NCBI GenBank assembly: GCA_038380795.1
Contig: CM076260.1
Coordinates: 28,740,634-28,804,633, forward strand
Length of the DNA: 64,000 nucleotides
Direction of reading: 5' to 3'
From: Pyrocephalus nanus
Taxonomy: Eukaryota; Chordata; Aves; Passeriformes; Tyrannidae
Under the pieces are notes generated by a model. The model was given only the letters and a program-made list of their open reading frames with translations. It was not told the origin of the DNA and did no database searches. The translations under genes were made by a program, and so were the position numbers. Position 1 is the stretch's first letter, and the number at the start of each line of letters is the position of its first letter. Below are positions 62,377 to 64,000 of this stretch, piece by piece.

Positions 62377-64000
62377 GTGAGATGAAAATATAATCACTGT
62401 TTTTATTTACACTACAGTATGGCTTACTTTAATGGATATCTTGAGGAGAGACAAGATCAATGTCCATAGTGCAATAGCTGTAAAGAGCCATATCTGGCCT
62501 TGCTTTAGAGAAGTCACTGATGTTTTTCTCAGTAGTGTTTATCTAGCTAGGTGTAAAATTATCCCAGTTGGATATATGAGAACTGCATCACGTTTTAAAT
62601 AAAGCACAATACCATAGTAAAAAACTTATGAAAAAATATTTTATTTCCTAGGAATGCCTATAGTATTTGGAATGCCAAAGATTTGCTACAGAAATTCTCT
62701 TTGAATGCACTATTTCTGAGAATACCAGAGCTGTTTGTGTAAATCATGGAATTCCTGTTGTCCAGTGTACAGGTGATATCTTTGTAATACATATGGGGTA
62801 AATTCCACTGCAGTAAATATAGGGGAAAAAGTCAGCCTTACCATGTTGTAGAGAATGAATGAATACATGGGCAACATTTTCTAAAAAGGAAACTAATTTA
62901 AAAGGAAAAATTACATATTTCCTGTTTTAATATAATGCCTAAATGTATTATTTTGCAGCACTTTTTCTTTGCCCTCCCAACAGATTTAAGTCTTTCTCAT
63001 TGAAAGCTAATAAAAGTGTAGTTTTGAGCTTCTTAAAAAATGGTGAAAAAAGAAGAATAACTGTTGAATCAAGTATTATTTATCAGTCAAGACGCATTGT
63101 CCTAAAGTAAAAGAATGCATTATTGGATAGGTGAAAGATAACAAAATAAGGTGTAAGTAGGGTAAGATGTTCTAGCCATTCGCATGGGAAATTACGTGAT
63201 CTGAACTGCAAGCCAAGAAGAAGTAAAAAATCAATCTAGGGATTTAACTTTTGGACATTTCACCTAAATGGCAGAGATGCTTTGTGTTAGGAAATGAGAA
63301 ACATATCAGATGTGAATTTTATGTTATCAAGCCCATATTTTCATGGGCAGCATGTTTATCCCTTGGTAGCCATCAAAGAAAAGTTTTCAAGATATTTTCA
63401 GTACAGTAGAACAACAAATCACATTGCATTTGAAGAACAACAAAAAGACTATTTGTAGTTATGAAGTTAAAACCCTATACTGTAGATGTTAACCAAATTT
63501 AACTTGCATTTTAAATGATGTCTTTAATTTTAATAAAACTTTCATTATTTGAAAAGCAGTACAAAACTGCATTTGCGTTGAATTCCTAAAAAAATTGTAA
63601 TTTGCATAGGTAATGCAGACTTCTTCTATAAAACCACAGAAGTAATAGATTAATGTGAATCTTCTCAATAAGCAGACATTCAGATGATCCAGCTTCTGCT
63701 TATAAAACCATTCTTGAAATAATTTGCATTTTTATATATAAAAGTAAAACCATGTTGCTACAGTCCAATTTTCAAAGGTTGCCACCTGCTGTTAATAAAA
63801 TATTTTACAGATATATTTACAAATCAAATGCACACAGAGTTTTATTCACCATTTGGTAAGTTTATTTATTTACTTTATTAATTCTGGATTAAAATCAGTG
63901 TGCTTATAGAAACCATAATCTAAATCACCTTTTAACAAGCTATATTTGTGCAGATGATTGTACATGAATAACAGATTTAATTTATCTGCATCTAGACTGA
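62377..64000 (+). other. ADGRB3: ADGRB3 intron after TSR4 exon (partial)
   Basis: AT-rich intron running off the window. I see no exon, repeat family or other feature in it. Confidence 0.8.

Overview
The window is a piece of a bird genome. CR1 LINE fragments typical of birds and other sauropsids recur throughout, in AT-rich, gene-poor DNA with long introns. I cannot name the species. No bacterial, plasmid or viral gene organisation is present. Nearly all the apparent open reading frames are chance frames in introns, decayed CR1 reverse transcriptase, or low-complexity translations of simple repeats.

The one gene is ADGRB3 (BAI3, adhesion G-protein-coupled receptor B3) on the + strand. Five coding exons are clear: a 111-bp linker exon (44896-45006), then one exon for each of the four thrombospondin type 1 repeats (TSR1 50126-50287, TSR2 57118-57282, TSR3 61006-61170, TSR4 62212-62376). 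All have AG/GT splice sites, and every junction is phase 1, so any exon could be skipped or added in frame. The exons encoding the signal peptide and CUB domain must lie upstream of base 1. Those for the hormone-receptor motif, GAIN domain and seven-helix region must lie beyond base 64000.

Layout: 1-44895 is part of one very long intron. It holds an old CR1-like remnant (2.9-3.6 kb), a CpG-dense patch with a (GGCA)n array (7.5-8.3 kb), a long antisense CR1 (16.0-19.3 kb), a 630-bp pyrimidine microsatellite (21.8-22.4 kb), a near-perfect hairpin (24.1 kb), G- or C-rich tracts (30.9 and 38.6 kb) and further CR1 pieces (35.4, 40.3 and 41.0-41.8 kb). From 44.9 to 64 kb the exons are separated by shorter introns with CR1 fragments at 53.2, 57.9 and 61.3 kb.

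I see no new multi-gene system. The observations most worth checking are about RNA processing. The first is a candidate 30-nt in-frame microexon at 47289-47318 between the linker exon and TSR1, not among the standard exons I recognise. The second is two recursive-splice-like AG|GT sites in the long intron (3152/3153 and 30013/30014), plus a TSR1 exon that itself begins with a donor-like GTGAAT. The third is an 88-nt hairpin at 24082-24169 whose stem deviations in the 33-bp core are all G.U on the + strand. The fourth is a CpG-dense island at 7.5-8.3 kb that could be an internal promoter. All are inferences from sequence alone.
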